From NCBI RefSeq assembly GCF_020509005.1, contig NC_063014.1, positions 2,232,001 to 2,296,000 of the forward strand: a stretch of 64,000 nt of DNA. Reading direction: 5' to 3'. Below the pieces are notes generated by a model, which saw nothing but the letters and a program-made list of their open reading frames with translations, had not been told where the DNA came from and searched no databases. Every line of letters starts with the position of its first letter. Within the stretch, counting starts at the first letter, position 1. This DNA is from Fulvia fulva. Taxonomy: Eukaryota > Ascomycota > Dothideomycetes > Mycosphaerellales > Mycosphaerellaceae. A program made the translations under genes and the position numbers. Below are positions 12,235-26,700 of the stretch, in pieces.

Positions 12235-15200
12235 CCCGAACAAAGCTAAGTTCCTACGAAGCCGTAGTAGTTTTATATATCGAGGATGTTTAGCTTTAGA
12301 ACTAGGCCTAGGCCTAATGTCATAGTCGATACACTATTAGTAAGCCCCGTCGAAGAGCTTAGATTCGAAGAGCCTACCGATATTAACTTCTAGGCCGTCT
12401 ACGCGGGCGTAGTATTCTTCGATTGCTTAACGATTAAAGATGATATATTAGATAGGTTCCTATAAGGTATCCTACTTATAGTAAGCTTACTATACGACTT
12501 TATACTTAATCGGCGGTAGTCCTTTAACGTCGTTAGGCTCTACGCGGATTCCCCGGATCTTGCGGACGGTATAGTCGTTAGAAGGTAGGTTAATAGGCTC
12601 GTCGACTTCTACTTCATCGGGAGGACCTAGTATGTCTTAGTTTTAGTTCGGGAATAGGTCCTTAGCCGACGGCCGAAGGCGTACGGGATAGAAGACGTCG
12701 TGGATCTTTATGTTCGTAGGAAGAGCTAGACGGTAGGCGTGTGAACTAATACGCTCGGTAATCTTAAAAGGACCTAGGTTCTTCTAGTTCAGCTTCTTAG
12801 AGGGGCGGTCCGTCTTAATGTTCTTAGAGTTAAGGTAGACTATATCGCCTACTTAGTAGTCGGGAGCTAGCTAGCGACGACGATTAGCTTGATCCTCGTA
12901 GATTGCTTATACGTATACTATCTCGTCGTGAACTTCTTTATAGATCTATAAGAGTATAGTAGCGAACTCGTCTACTACTTACTCGTTTACGTCTTCGGTA
13001 GGCGGGAGAGGTTCTTCTAGTTCTATACCTATACGAGGGTAGTAACCTCTCGTAGTATAGAAGGGAGAGTAGCTAGTAGTCTCCGAGTCCTAGTTACGAG
13101 TAGCGAACTCTACCGTAGGGATATACTAAGGCTAATCCTTCTAGTAGTAGTCGACGAAGTAACGAAGGACCTGCTCGAGGATAGCGTTCGTAATTTCGGT
13201 CTAGCCGTCGGTCTGTAGCTAAAAACTGGTCGAGAGGTTATGCTTAATGCCTAGGATAGTATACAGACGCTTCTAGAAGTACGAGGTGAACTAGGTGCCT
13301 CTGTTAGAGGTGATGCTATCCGGGAGGCCTTTAAAGCGCTAGACGAATTCGTAGAACAAGCGAGTAGTCTCCTTTACGGTCATACTCTAGTACGGGATTA
13401 TATACCGGTCCTTAGAGTAACGGTCCACGATCACTAGAAGGGCCTTTGCTTTTACGCCGCTAAAGGTCTTACCGTAAGGAAGATCGGTAATAAAGTCTAT
13501 AGTGATGTGCTTCTACGGACGATTAGGAGCCGGGAGAGGGTATAAGAGACCGTAGGGACGGTAGCGGTTAGCTTTAGCTCTTCGGTAAGTAGCGTAGTTT
13601 AGTACGTAGCGGCGGACGTCCTTCTAGGAATACGGCTACTAGTAATACCTAGCGAGGAGCTTGTAGGTCTTAGCTACGCCTAGGTGACCCCTAGAGGCGG
13701 AGTCGTAGATGATTTAAAGAATCTCAGCTCGGATATTAGAGCCTTCGGGCTACGGTACGTAAAGCTTCTTACGGAAGTAGACGACACCTTCCTAGAGCTC
13801 GTACTCGGATAGCGAGAAGCCCGGGAATGTCCTCGCGCTAGATTTAAGGGCCTAAACTAACTCTTAGGCGTCTATATCGGCATCGTACGCTATTCGTACT
13901 CGTGCTATAATGCCTTCGGGCTGCTCCTTATTATTAAACCCCTTAAAGTCTAATTCGGATAAGCCGTCGGTCGTTACTAAGCCCTCTTTATCGTCGTTGA
14001 AGTCCTTAGCGTCCGAGGCGTATTCTTTAGGCTCGGATTCATCGTCACTCTCGTCAAGGTAGGTAGGAGCGAGTACGAGAGTAGTAAAGGAAGCGGCGAG
14101 CGTAGGCTAGCCGTTCGATAGGTACTCTCGAAGCTCGGAAGAGAGGTTGTGCTCTTTAATGACTTGTTACCCTACGATTTGCCGGCCCCCTCTTCGATCA
14201 ACTAGAGAGTTACTAGGGCGGCGGGTAAGGGCGTCGGCTATCGAGTTAGCCTTACCGGGCGTATACGAGATCACGAAGTTGAACCGGGAGAGGAACTCGC
14301 TCTAGCGGGCCTAGCGACGATTAAGCAGCTTGCTCTTTATAAAGTAGACGAGGTTCTTATAGTCGGAGCTTACTTAGACGGGTATAGTAGAGCCTTCGAG
14401 CTCGGGGCGCTACTCTTCGAAAGCTTTAACGATAGCGAGAAGCTCCTTGTCGTAGATCTCGTAGTTATACTCCGTAGCGGTCATGTTCTTAGAGAGGAAG
14501 GCGATAGGTAACTAGGGGGATTCAGGCGAGCGGCGTTATAGTAGGACACCGCCTACTACGCCGTCGGATACGTCGGTCTCTATACGGGTCTCTAGTTCGA
14601 AATCGAAGTGCTATAGAAGCGGGTTCTTAATAAACTTCGCTTTAAGCAAGTCAAAAGCCTCCTAGCATTCGTCGGTCTAGGCGAACTTCTTACCCTTACG
14701 CGTAAGCTTCGTTAAAGGGCGTACTACGCCCGAAAATGCGTAGATAAAGCGGCGGTAGAAGTTGGTAAAGCCTAGGAAACCCTAGACCTCTTTAACGTTC
14801 GTAGGAGCATCCTATTCGACGATAGCGTCGATCTTCTCTTAGTCTATCTTGATGCCGTCTACGGTAATAATTAAACTAAGGAACTTGACTTCGGTCTTCT
14901 CAAACTCGTACTTATCGATGTCGAGCTATAAGCCGGCGTCTACGAGCTTCTAAAGGACCTTATAGACGTACTCGCGGTGCTCCTCCTTAGTCTCGCTATA
15001 GACTAGGATGTCGTCGATGTAGGCAGTATAGAACTAATCGAGGAACTCCTAAAGGATGTCGTTAATGAAGTTCTAGAAGGTACTAGGCCCGTTATAAACG
15101 CCGAAGGGCATAACGAGCGACTCGAATAGCCCGTAGCGAGTACGGAAGGCTATAAGATACTCGTGTCCTTCTACTATTCGTAACTTGTTAAACGTAGCGA

Positions 15201-17440
15201 TGACATCGAGCTTAGTGAAGTACTTGGCCTTAGAGAGGCGCTCGAGCGTCTCCTAAATCAACGGTATTAGGTAGCGGTTCTTCTTTATAATAGCGTTTAA
15301 GCCTCGGTAGTCTACGTAGAAGCGTAGACTACCGCCGGGCTTCTTAACGAACATAACGGGACTGCTAGCGCTAGAACGGCTCGCTCGAATAAACCCCTTC
15401 TTTAGGTTCTCTTCGAGGTATCTCTTAAGGACGATAAGCTCTTCTCGGGATATAGAATATAACGGTCCGAACGGTGTCTCTATACCTTCTTCTAGCTCAA
15501 TCTTATAGTCGTGAGGGCGATAAGGAGGCAGCTCGTCTACGGCTTTAGTATCGAATACGTAGAGGATATAGTGTGCCTAAGGAGGGACCTTCGTAGTAGG
15601 GTCGGTAGGTATACGCTTCTTATCGAGCTTCTCGAGGGCGATGTCGATATCGCGGAGAGAGGCGGCGAAGACTTGAGCTTTAGGCTACTTAGTAGTAGTA
15701 GTAAAGGTAGCGGCGTTTACCTAGAAGATCTTAGTATACTTAGGACCGCGCTAAGGCGGCGGAGAAGGCGGAGGTACCGGAGGAACTTCTAGAGGGAAGC
15801 TGATAGTAAGGGAAGTCTAGTCGATAATAGGTCGGTATCGTCTAAACTAGGGAAGGCCGAGGATAAACTTCTAATACGGTAGGGACGTAAGGAAGCTAGT
15901 GATCGACATACGCTTACCTCCGAGGGTGATTAACGTGTATACAACATAAGTAATCTTACTAGTAGTAGTCTCCGTGCCGTTAAAGAGTTCAAGGGTACGA
16001 GGGTACTTTAGTTCCTAGGGTTCGAGGTTAAGAGAGGTCGCGAGTTTATAGTCTATAAAAGACTCGCCTAGTACGCTAGTGTCTATAAGAGTAAGATTAG
16101 AAGAAGAGAGTTTCTTTGAGCCGATATTTACATTCGTAACGAACGGTTTATAAGCGTAGTCCTTGCCCGTCTCGTCGTATAGGTCTAGCTATACTATATT
16201 GATCCTTAACTTCTTTCCTCTCTTTACTTTCGGTAAACGTTGTTCTTAGTCTTTATCGCGTCGATAAGGAAGACCTAGGCTTTTTTCTGCTTAGCGGGAG
16301 CAGTAGGAGTAGGCTCGATAGCGCCGATAGCGCCGCGAACCGGGTTACGGGCGTTACGGGTAGCGAGCTACGGACAGTTAGCTACGATGTGGCCTAGACC
16401 GCCGTAGTAGGTGTAGAGTCCGGCCTAGCGACGGCGAAGCTTCTCTTCGGGAGTGAGCTTACCGTTAACGAGGCCCTAGACTCGAGGGACGGCGGTACTA
16501 GCGCTAAGATCTATAGCGTCACCTATAGAGACGGGAGGGAGAGCCGTAGGAGCGGCGGCGCCTAGTAGAGTAGCGAAGTGGCTTCCGGGACTACGAAGCT
16601 AACGACCTTAAGAACGGGAAGCGAGGAGAGAGGCGGTGTGTTTTATATTAGAGTCGAGGCGCTAGTAGGTCTCGACGAGCTTACGGAAGCTTATAGTACC
16701 GACGTCCTTGTCCTCGAGGGCTCGAAGAAGCTCTACTAATAAACCACGGCGGAGAGTGCTCTTCTTAGTCTCTTCGTTATAGCCGGTAAACCCGATGTCG
16801 CGGTTAAAGGCCGCGAGGTACTCGGCGAAGCTCTTGTTCTTCTAGAGGAGGTTATAGATAGCGTTCTAGGCGGTGGCTCTACGGTCTGGATCACCAAAGG
16901 CAGCACGGAGGTCCTATATTAAGGTGAGGACGTCCGGGCAGCCGATAGTCTACGTAGCGTTGTCGATATAGTGTTGTACCTAAGCCGCGGCGTCTCCCCG
17001 AAGGAGGGAGAAGACGTACGTAACTTTGTCCTTCTCTTACGGAAAGTGGTCGGCATTAGCTAACAGCTTGATGGTGAGCTGTGTCTCAAATGCCTCAAAC
17101 TTGCTCTTGTTACCGTCGAACTCGTCTAGGTCGTTAACCTTCTTAGAGAAGTGCTAGCGGCGGTTGTCGTCGGCGTGCGGGGCGAGGTTCTAGAAGGTGT
17201 TTATAATACCTTAAAGGTATATTGCTTAGTTGTTTACTTGCTCGACCTACTAGGCGGTCTCGCGGAAAGAGGAGACGGTGCGGTTAATAAGAGCGTAGGC
17301 GGTGTCGGGGTTAGCGTTTGCCTAGGCACCGAAGGTAGCGGCGTTCGAGAAGGGGATGTCAGTCTACTTACTAAAGTGGAATAGAGTGTCTTAGTTATCG
17401 AGGTTGACACCTCTATCGGTAGCGTGGTTACCTATAAGGA
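12235..17440 (-). pseudogene. Gypsy-2 gag-pol (broken)
   Basis: Read on the minus strand, the order is as follows. The gag zinc knuckle lies near 16.36-16.43 kb (YTYYGGLGHIVANCP: the two Cys of CxxC are both Tyr, the GHxxxxC half is intact). Reverse transcriptase follows ([19 protein letters not shown] near 15.30-15.36 kb; an intact YIDD near 15.01 kb), then RNase H. Integrase is near 13.7-13.0 kb, with its H2C2 finger, TIDFITDLP carrying the first Asp, and SNRGT where SDRGT is expected. Last is a chromodomain-like tail near 12.34-12.57 kb (YKVVW, IEEYYA). The many TAA/TAG codons stand where Gln or Trp is expected. The long open frame on the opposite strand at 15511-15792 is a shadow. Confidence 0.85.
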
Positions 17441-17477
17441 TGACTCGAGTAGTTGACGGTTTGTTAGTCTTTTATGA

Positions 17478-17997
17478 TATTAGGGCGAGAGCCTAGCCTA
17501 TAAGATATAAGGGTAAAAGCGAGAATGTAGGTACGAAGTGTAGATGCAAAAGGGTATAGTATAATTGCTATACAAAACAAAAGACGAAGAAAGCAAGAGA
17601 GGCCTAGGGAAGGCTAGATATTTATACGCGACCCTCGCGAGTACGTGTCCCCGTATTAATAGGGCTAACCCGTACGAAGCCGCGCTTAGTAGCTTTGCTT
17701 AAAACCTTATTCCAACCTGCCCTACGTTCCGAGTCTTCTACGTGCTTCTTCTAGGGTCTAGCGTAGTCGCGGGTACTCGCGGGAGTGCCGTGAGTCACAT
17801 AGTTACGAGCCGAAGTAAATCTGTTAAGGCTTAGTAGAGGGGTGAATTTAGAGGGCTAGGTCCCGTAGTGAATATTACGGGGCATATAATTCTTGGCGCT
17901 CACACACTAAGCTAGACTGTCACTTCTTGACGACTTCTAAGCACTCTAAGGCTCTTCTGTCCCCACCTTCTATACACTCTATAGGGAGACTATAATA
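17478..17997 (-). repeat. Gypsy-2 5' LTR (right)
   Basis: A 520-bp copy of the left LTR, starting TATTAGGGCGAG (the TG terminus is itself mutated) and ending TATAATA at 17997 before the AGCGG duplication. It differs from the left LTR at scattered CA/TG sites, so the two LTRs were mutated independently. Confidence 0.9.
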
Positions 17998-18002
17998 AGC
18001 GG

Positions 18003-20312
18003 CGATCTTCTATTATTATAACTAGGCGTTAGTATGTCCTTACTATAGGTCCAATTTAAGACGTACTATCTTAGCCTTTATCGACTTACTATCGTAGGCT
18101 TCGTTATATAGGTCGTCTTCCGTAACTTATGTCTTATTATTAGTTTCTAGTAGTAGTACCGGTAGGTTACTTACTACTTCTATAGTAGGAGCGGTAGTTA
18201 GTACTATTAACTCCTCCTCGCTATCGCTCTTAGAGTAATTCTTATCTAGTTTAAGTAGTAGTTATAGCGGCTCTCGTTACGTTACTAGTCGTACTAACCT
18301 TCTCGGGGTATCGGTTATATAGCGATCTTTATCGTCTTCTAAATCGCTTACTAAGAGTAAGCGATAGGTAGACGGACGCTTATTAGTGATTTATATTACG
18401 AATCGCATAACAATGTCGAGGTTATATAGTTTTAAGATCGCCTACTATTAATACTATAATCTCTCGTTATCTACCCCCGCCGGTATATCCTAGCTATAAC
18501 GGGTTAGGCTATTAGGCTTTGTCCCTTAGAGTCTAGGGCGATATATAATCTTGAAGTTAAACTACGATAGGAATTCTACCTAGAGCGCTTAACGTCTATT
18601 TAGCTACTTAGTCGTTATAAAGTACTCGAGGTTACAAAAGTCTATTAGGACCCGTACTAGCTTATCGTCTATAGCTCCGATTAACTCCGGTTACTATCCT
18701 TCGAAAGCCTTAACGATAGCTAATAGCTCCTTATTATAGATATTATAGTTATACTCCTACGGGCTAAGCTTCTTTAAGTAGAACGCGATAGGGCGTAGGA
18801 CTCTATCGATTAGTTACGATAAGACTCCTACGTTAACCTAGTTACTTAAGTCTATTTCGACCTAGATCTGTTCTCTAGATTAGTAGTATACTAGTATTCC
18901 TACTTTACTAAATTTCTGCTTTAACTCGTTAAAGGCGGTATTATATTCGGGACTCTATACTAATAGGGGTCTCTTAACGACCTTGCCGTTAACTTTACTC
19001 TTCTCTCTAGTCTTAGTAAGGTTAGTAAGGCAAGTAGTAATATTCGAGTATTTAGTAATAAACTTCCTATAGAAACCGGTAAAACTAAGGAATATAAGGA
19101 CATCTTTAACGTTACAAAGCGTCTCCTAGTTTATAATAGCTTTAACTTTCGCTAGATCTATTTCGACTCCTTTAGTTATAATTATAAGGTCCAGGTACTT
19201 GATTCTCTTAATATAGAACTCGTATTTATCGATATTAACTAGTAGTCCGGCTTTACGTAGCTTAAGTAGGACTTTACGAACGTAGGCTCGGTATTTATTA
19301 AGCAATCTATCTATAGATTAGAACGTCGTCGAGGTATATAGTAACGAAGTCGTCTAGTAATTTTCTTAGTACTTCGTTAATTCGTTATTACTAGCTACTA
19401 GGACTAGTATAAAGTCCGAATAGAAGGACCTTGAATTAATATAAGCTATACCGGGTAATAAATACTATTAACTACTTATCTCCCGTTCGTATTTGTAGAT
19501 TATTAAAGGCTACGATAACGTTGAGCTTCGTAAACTACTTAGCCTTACTAATACGCTCGAGTATGTCTCTTAGTAGCGGGATAGGGTATCTATCCTTTAT
19601 AGTAAGAGTATTTAGTACCCGGTAGTCTACGTAGACGCGTAGCCCGCCGCCTAGCTTCTTAACTATAATCACTAGTAAGGACGTATAAAATTTAGAAGGC
19701 TCTATTATACTATTAGCTATCCCGTTATCGATAAGCTTTTTTAATAACATAAGCTATTCTAGGTTTATCCTAAAGGCCTTTTTAGATAGCAATTGTGCTT
19801 CTACCCCTAGTTTTAGGTTAATAGCGTAATCTAATAGTCTATACTCTAGTAGCTTAAAGTCGTTCTTATAGCGGAAGGTATCTACGAGGTCATAATATTT
19901 AGGCGGTAATTTAAGCTTAGGGTCTTATACTTTACTTTTGTTTATAAAGATTTCCTAGTCGTCTAGTAACATTACTAAAATCTGTTCGTCCCCGTCGTTA
20001 TCGACGGTAAATAACGAGACGTGTTCGTCGTAGGTATCGAAATCTTCTAGCTAAAGTACTATAATTTTATCGTCTACGGGTAGGCCTTGTTTCTTACGCT
20101 TCCGCTCTCTTTACGCTATTCGATAGTAAGTTAATACGCTAATAACATAGATGTCGAGGTTAGACTTAGGTAGGATAACTTGAGGCGCTATTCCTTTCCT
20201 ATAGACCGCGTCTATAACGATAGTATAAGGTCTCCCTTAGTCGTAATAAGCCTCGTAGTAGGCGGGCTTATTAGAGGACAATGTCTTACTTATAAGACTA
20301 TATAACGGGTCG
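18003..20312 (-). pseudogene. Gypsy-1 pol segment: reverse transcriptase, RNase H, integrase start
   Basis: On the minus strand the clearest block is the reverse transcriptase fingers and palm at 19535-19750 (GGLRVYVDYRVLNTLTIKDRYPIPL). RNase H and the integrase N-terminus follow toward 18003. Upstream, at 20.2-20.3 kb, the protease-RT linker reads on into 33494 and beyond. The segment ends at the target duplication of the LINE stack (TATATAACGGGTCG, 20299-20312). Confidence 0.8.
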
Positions 20313-23204
20313 GGTCGACGACGAGAATTACCTATACGTAGTGTCGGCTCCGAACCCCTCGTCTTGCTACGAGAGAGCTAAGTATTCTTACGCTAGAGCG
20401 TCGTAGGCGCGACGGGCGCGTAACGTAGGCGAAGCCGCGGCGAATAGAGGACTACTAGTAAAACGGGTATAAAAACTATCCGACGAGCGTATACTCGTAT
20501 TAGGAGCGAGTCCCTCTTCTTTCTACGTATAAGAAGGGCGCGGAACTGTAGCCTATACGCTCGATAGGACACCTCTAGTATAAGTATAGAATTTTCACCT
20601 CTAGAGACCGTAAACCGAGCGGGCTAAGCGACGAATATTAGACGAGCGGACTATAGAATAACAACTAAGCGGACTATACGACGGCGTCGAGCGGACTACA
20701 AAACAATCTAGTGTTTACTAGCGGGCAATACGGAGGGTAGGTAGACACGCGACGAAGCCTATAAGGGCCTATTAAGTACCCGGTATAGGAACGAGGGTTT
20801 TACCTAAGGTACTACCTATTCCGCTACATAATATACCTAGTCTAATATAGTACATTACGACGAGGAAAAGACGAGAGCCTAAGTAAGGAAAAGACGGCTA
20901 TTAGGACGGGAAACGACGTATAATACGAGTAGATTAGTTCTATAATCGGGGGGGATCGAGGGGATGGTAATAAGAAACTTTTTATTAGTTAGTAGGTAGA
21001 AACGTAAGGAGTACGCTACCCGGCGTAGTATATACCCCGAGCAAACCTACGAGGTATAGACGGCCGCTTTCTAGAGATAGGCTACGGTAACGCGAAGGGC
21101 GTTAAAGCCTAGGGCGTAGTATATACTAGTAGCGACGGCTAATACTATCTATATAGCCCGAGAGGACGGATATATATATCGGTTAATAGAGAACACTAAA
21201 GGGCTTAGGCCTATAGAGGTAGATATTAGCTTAAGGAGTAAATAGAGAGGGAGGGCGTAGAGAGAAGCTTTTACTCCGGGCTAACCTCTCGAAACGAGGC
21301 TATACGGTAGTACTAGATAAGTAGGAAAGCGTAGTTAAGACTTATTACCTTATCTCGTAGCCAGCTTACTAAATACGATTCCTTCCTTGTCCTATATAGG
21401 CTTTATCGACGATACAAACATCCTAATATATAGCGACTTAACCGAGACTAATTACTACTAACCCGAAGCGGCGCTCGAGGTATATAACAAATAGGTAGCG
21501 CGATACGGGGTGGTCTTCGTACCTAAGAAGTACTAGATAATCTACCTTACGAGGACCCCGAAGAAGTATAACCTCTAAGCTACGATCGAGGCCGGGACCG
21601 GCGTAAGCTAGATTTCTCTATAGCTATCTATCCGGGTCCTAGGATTCTAAGTAGATATATAACTCCGGTAGTACGCCTACCTAAAGTAGCTCCGGTAGCG
21701 GGGAGACTAGAACAAAGCCTTAGTTATACGCCTCGCGGCCTCTATATAGGGCGTAGCCTTCGTAAAGGTACGCTAGCTATATAGCTCTATCGTCCGACCG
21801 GCGATTACCTTAAGGGTACTAGTCTAGTATCTATCCTACGCGACTAGCTAGATAAAGTAGATTCAAAACGTATAGAACGAATGTTTACGTAGGGCGACCG
21901 GGGTATTCCGTACTATACCGACGTAAGTCCTAGAAGCGGATACGTAGATCGCGCCGCTAGACCTCTACCTCTAATAGCTCGCTATAAGCTATACGCTCCA
22001 GACGGTAAATAGTAAGGTAGGGAGCGATATCCGCGCGGCGTACTAGGCGATTACGACACGCCTTCGATCTATAGCGCCTAAAAAGAAAACTAGATTATAG
22101 GCCTAGCGGTAGCTAGATACGGAATAAACCCCGATAGTAGAGTTCCGAGTATAGGCCCTAGCTAGTAGTATACTAGTAATAGGAGCGGGATAGGGACGCG
22201 AAGGGCGGAAGGCTATAGCGAACGCGGTCCGTAGATATATATAGGGAATCTAGAACGAGCGCTAGGAGAAAGGCGAAAGGCACTCGAACGGGCAACTACT
22301 ACGGCGACGAGTATACCGATAAGAAGACGAGGTAGCGGCGAAGACAGGACCTATTAGCCGAGATAGAGTAATACTCTTCCGAGCCCTTACCCGCCTATAG
22401 GCAATAGTCGCGATACTACTCTGCTTAGAACATATTAGGTTTAAGGACTATCTATATCGCTAAAAGGTACCGGGAGTAGATAGTAGCCTATACGAATATA
22501 GACGTACCTAGACGCCGAAATACGTTGTACTGTTCTACCTACGCTTTCTAGAAGCCCGGTAGGTAATACGCCTCGAGACTAGGGCTATAGACTTCTAACA
22601 TTTAATAGGTATAGCGCGTAGGATACGAGTAGCGGTACGAATAGTAATACGGACCGGCCTACTATAGTAGTTCTAGATAGCGGGTAAGATAGTAGTAAGA
22701 ATAGGAGAGATAGCCTCGGAGGAAGAGCTCTAGGAAGCCTTCGAAGGCGGCCTACCTATAGACGTAGTAGAACTCCGGTAGTACCGACGACTACGTAGGC
22801 GGGTAGACCGTAGCCTATAGTAACCCCGGGCATAGGAGGAGTAGCGATAGGAGCACTAATAGAGTATAGGAACCCGGAAGGGTCGACTCGTTATCTACTC
22901 GACGGCTAGCCCGTTTTCCGCTCGACGGTCGACCTATTGTCTATTCGATAGTTAGCTAGCTACTAACACTCGTTCCTAGGTACCGGGTAGATTAGTACTC
23001 CGGGGCGGCTAACTACCTAGTACTTACCGCTTCTAGTATAATAGATTGACTAATAAGTAATAGAGAGAACTTACTAATACCTAAAGAGGGGTTTTCCCCG
23101 TACGACGGGTTTCCCCTCTCTCTTCCTTAATAGCCCCTGGCCTCGTTGACCTTTTAGGAGCTAGATAGGCATTATAAATATATCTTTTTATTTTTTTATT
23201 TACA
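20313..23204 (+). mobile_element. LINE-C, chimeric LINE with foreign 5' module
   Basis: Starts directly after the TATATAACGGGTCG duplication. The first 1.1 kb (20313-21398) has no LINE domain. From about 21399 the sequence is a LINE beginning in the middle of the RT palm (GFIDDTN near 21400), runs through the thumb and C-terminal region, and ends near 23170-23204 with GCATTATAAATATAT and a T-rich tail containing TTTA repeats. The segment 20914-21398 recurs at 57071-57553, fused there to a different LINE at a different codon. The matching right-hand duplication is at 33480-33493, beyond LINE-B. Confidence 0.75.
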
Positions 23205-23719
23205 TATTAGAAGTCTATAGCCCTAGTCTCGAGGCGTATTACCTACCGGGCTTCTAGAAAGCGTAGGTAGAACAGTATAACGTGTTTCGGCGTCTAGGTA
23301 CGTCTATATTCGTATAGGCTACTATCTACTCCCGGTACCTTTCGGCGATATAGATAGTCCTTAAACCTAATATGTTCCGAGCGGAGTAGTATCGCGACTA
23401 TTGCCTATAGGCGGGTAAGGGCTCGGAAGAGTATTACTCTATCTCGGCTAATAGGTCCTGTCTTCGCCGCTACCTCGTCTTCTTATCGGTATACTCGTCG
23501 CCGTAGTAGTTGCCCGTTTGAGTGCCTTTCGCCTTTCTCCTAGCGCTCGTTCTAGATTCTCTATATATATCTACGGACCGCGTTCGCTATAGCCTTCCGC
23601 CCTTCGCGTCCCTATCCCGCTCCTATTACTAGTATACTACTAGCTAGGGCCTATACTCGGAACTCTACTATCGGGGTTTATTCCGTATCTAGCTACCGCT
23701 AGGCCTATAATCCTGTCTT

Positions 23720-26700
23720 ATATTCTATTTAGGAGCACTAGTAGAACCTTACGTAAGATCCTAGATTATCGGCGCTATTACTGAACACGACATATTCGAA
23801 AGCCCTTATTAAGGCTATTCTAACGATCTATAAAGCAGGCTACTACCCCTAGAATCAAGGGAGTTCTACCTTATTTAAGTTAGATAGCTTGAAGTTCTCT
23901 TCACCCTATTTCTTTAGCTCTATAGCCCTAAACGCCGCGGAGGTGCCTAGCTATATTAGGTAACTCCTAGGTAATAGGAGCCTAGGCTACGGTACTACCG
24001 GCGCCTACGGCTCTATAGGCGAAGCTCCCCTAAGATAACTAGTAGTAACTTATAGAGGACGTAAAAAGTATAGAGACTAATAATTAGCTCCTATACCGGT
24101 CCCTATAGGTAATAATCACTTAGCTACGTACGGCGCTAGTACTATCGTATTACCGAGGGTAATAAGAGATAAGGACGACGTCCTAGGCGATTAATAAGGC
24201 CACCCGGAATTAACACCCCTATAGCTAGGTATCGGTCGCGGCTTCGACACTAGGCCCCCGCCTAACGTACAATATAGTTATAATCCGTATTATAGCAAAG
24301 GAAGACTAGGCCAAAGTAGCGAAGCTATAGAATAAGGAGCTCGCCTAGCGAATTAATTAACTAGGGGTGGTCGTAGTGAACTAATAGTCTAACGGTACTC
24401 TATAGATCTATACTAGCTCTACTACTACTAGGAGGCACCTAGAGGTGTAGCTATAGTAGGTATCCAAGGTTACGGTATTAGCGAAGGTCTTAACGAAGCA
24501 ATTTACGATCCTAGTCTACGATATACCTAAAGGGTTCGACCTAACTAACTAAGGTCACCTACGTACTCTCTAAGAGGACAACCCGCTCACTCTTAGCTCT
24601 CTAATCTAGAAGGCGACTTAACTCTATAGGAAATGACTAGAAGGTAAGAAGGCCTCGGCGCTAATTATATAGCTATAAGACGCGAAAGCGGCGGATCTAG
24701 TAATAGAACAAGGCCTAATCTAGCAATTTAGCCTTAAGGTAGTAAAAAAGTACTCCTTATTCTTCCGTGTCCTCTAATACTTTAAATACTAATAGTATAG
24801 ATACTAAACCTATACGTATATAAACAAGTAGGACTACTCGAACTATATAGGAGACTATATGTCTAGGGACTATATATTAGCTATAAGACGGTACGCGAAC
24901 TATCCGGGGTACTACCTATTATATAGCGCGGAATACCTATAGCGGAAATACGTCTACTACGTCCTAGTAATCTAGGAGCTATAGATTAACTCGTACTATA
25001 AGAGACTAACGACCTACAAGTTACTAGGCTATACGATATACCTACGAAGCGACAGTAGACCCCGTACGTACTTCTATACTAGTAAGGATATACTAGAATC
25101 CGACTAGGAGGTAGTATACTACGTAGATAAAGAAGGCGGAGGAGACATTACCTCTCTCTACGTAGGTAGTACTTAGATACACAATATATATATAGCCGCT
25201 AGCCTTAAGGTCTAGTCGCGACCTTAGGGTCTATAGACACCTAGACAGTACGCTTAAGAGACAAGGGTGCTATATCGTAGTAGGAGACTTTAATATATAC
25301 TAGCCTTCCTAGGAAAGCCTTATATAGCCGTACCCTATAGCCGACGAAGTACTCGACTTAATAGCGAGTAACGCAATTGCCCTTAATACCCCGAAGGACC
25401 TAGGCACCTAGAGGAGAGGGGGACTATAAGGCACGATCGACCTCTCCTAGATCTTAGATAGCTACTACTATACGGTAACCTACTATAGGATCGAATATAA
25501 ACTCGAGGCGTCGTTAGACTATATACTAGTTAGGACCTCTATTACGATATAGATATAATATATACTAGTAAGAACTCCTAAGCTAAACTAGGGAAAGGCC
25601 TACTAGGCTAATATCTAGGTATACCTTAACGACTCCGAGAGTCTAGTCTAGATCGCGTAGTAGTAATACAATAGTAAAGCCGAGATAGACGAGGCAGTCT
25701 AAGGGTTAATAGACGAAATAAGAAAAGCGACCTTACTCTACGTTCCGCTTACCTAACTAACGATATAGTCTAAACTATACTAGACGCCGAAGTGTACTAC
25801 GATAGTAAGAGAAGTAAGGAGAGCCCGCCGGGTATAGACGAGCAGCTATAACGAGGAGGCCTAGAACGTATATAGGGAGGCATACTAATAGAAGAAAGCT
25901 ACAATACGGAGGGAGAAAGTAGTCGGCTAGAGAGCTATAGTAGAAGAAATCGCCGACGAGCTAGCGAGGATATAGAAGCTAGTAAAATGGGCCCGATAGG
26001 ACCCTATATAGGGCCCCTCCTTCTCTATCCTAGCGCTATAATCGCCTAGTAGCCCGGTTAGCGACCCCGAGGCTAAGGCGCGTCTACTAGCTAGTAAGTT
26101 CTTCCCGCCCCTAGTCGAGGCTAATCTAAGCGACATAAATAGCTCTACTCCCCTAGCCCCTAGTATCGCGGTCTAATAGGAGGTATCCGAGGGAGATATT
26201 GCCGCTATACTTAGGAAGTTACCGGCGAAGAAAGCCCCGGGCCGGATAGAATCCTAACCGAACTACTAAAGAAGTGTAGAGATTAAATAGCTCTAGTAGT
26301 CGTAGCGATCTTTAACGCCTGCCTATAGACCGGATACTCCCTAACGGTATTTAAATAATCGACGATAGTAGTCCTACGTAAGCCGTAAAAGGAAGACTAT
26401 ACGTAGGTAAAGTCGTACCGCCTAATTGCGCTCCTTAATACTCTTAGGAAGGCGCTTAAGAAGCTAGTTATAACGAGACTCTCCGAGGCGGTAGAGGAGT
26501 ACTCCCTACTCCCGGACACCTAGATAGGTACGCGCCTATAGCGGTCGACGCTATCCGCGATAGAACTTATCACCTCTTAGGTAAAGGCTATCTAGTATAG
26601 GAATAGGGACAAGGTAGTATCCTTACTTAGTCTAGACATATCGGGAGCCTTCGACTACGTATTATACCCGCGGCTACTCTATATCCTAAGGTCGAAAGGA

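Larger units (their letters stand above)
11707..17997 (-). mobile_element. Gypsy-2, complete chromovirus with both LTRs (RIP-inactivated)
   Basis: A 6.3-kb Ty3/Gypsy element with two 520-bp LTRs (11707-12226 and 17478-17997) and a target duplication AGCGG (11702-11706 and 17998-18002). A pyrimidine run (CCCCCCCGAAC) just inside the left LTR, at about 12230-12240, is the minus-strand polypurine tract. It is inserted in the integrase region of Gypsy-1. An unmutated solo LTR of the same family lies at 53783-54301; the two LTRs here differ from it almost only by CA-to-TA and TG-to-TA changes. Confidence 0.9.

Noticed and set aside
15511..15792. 93-codon plus-strand open frame
   Set aside because: It is antisense to the Gypsy-2 protease-RT region, whose motifs read on the minus strand.
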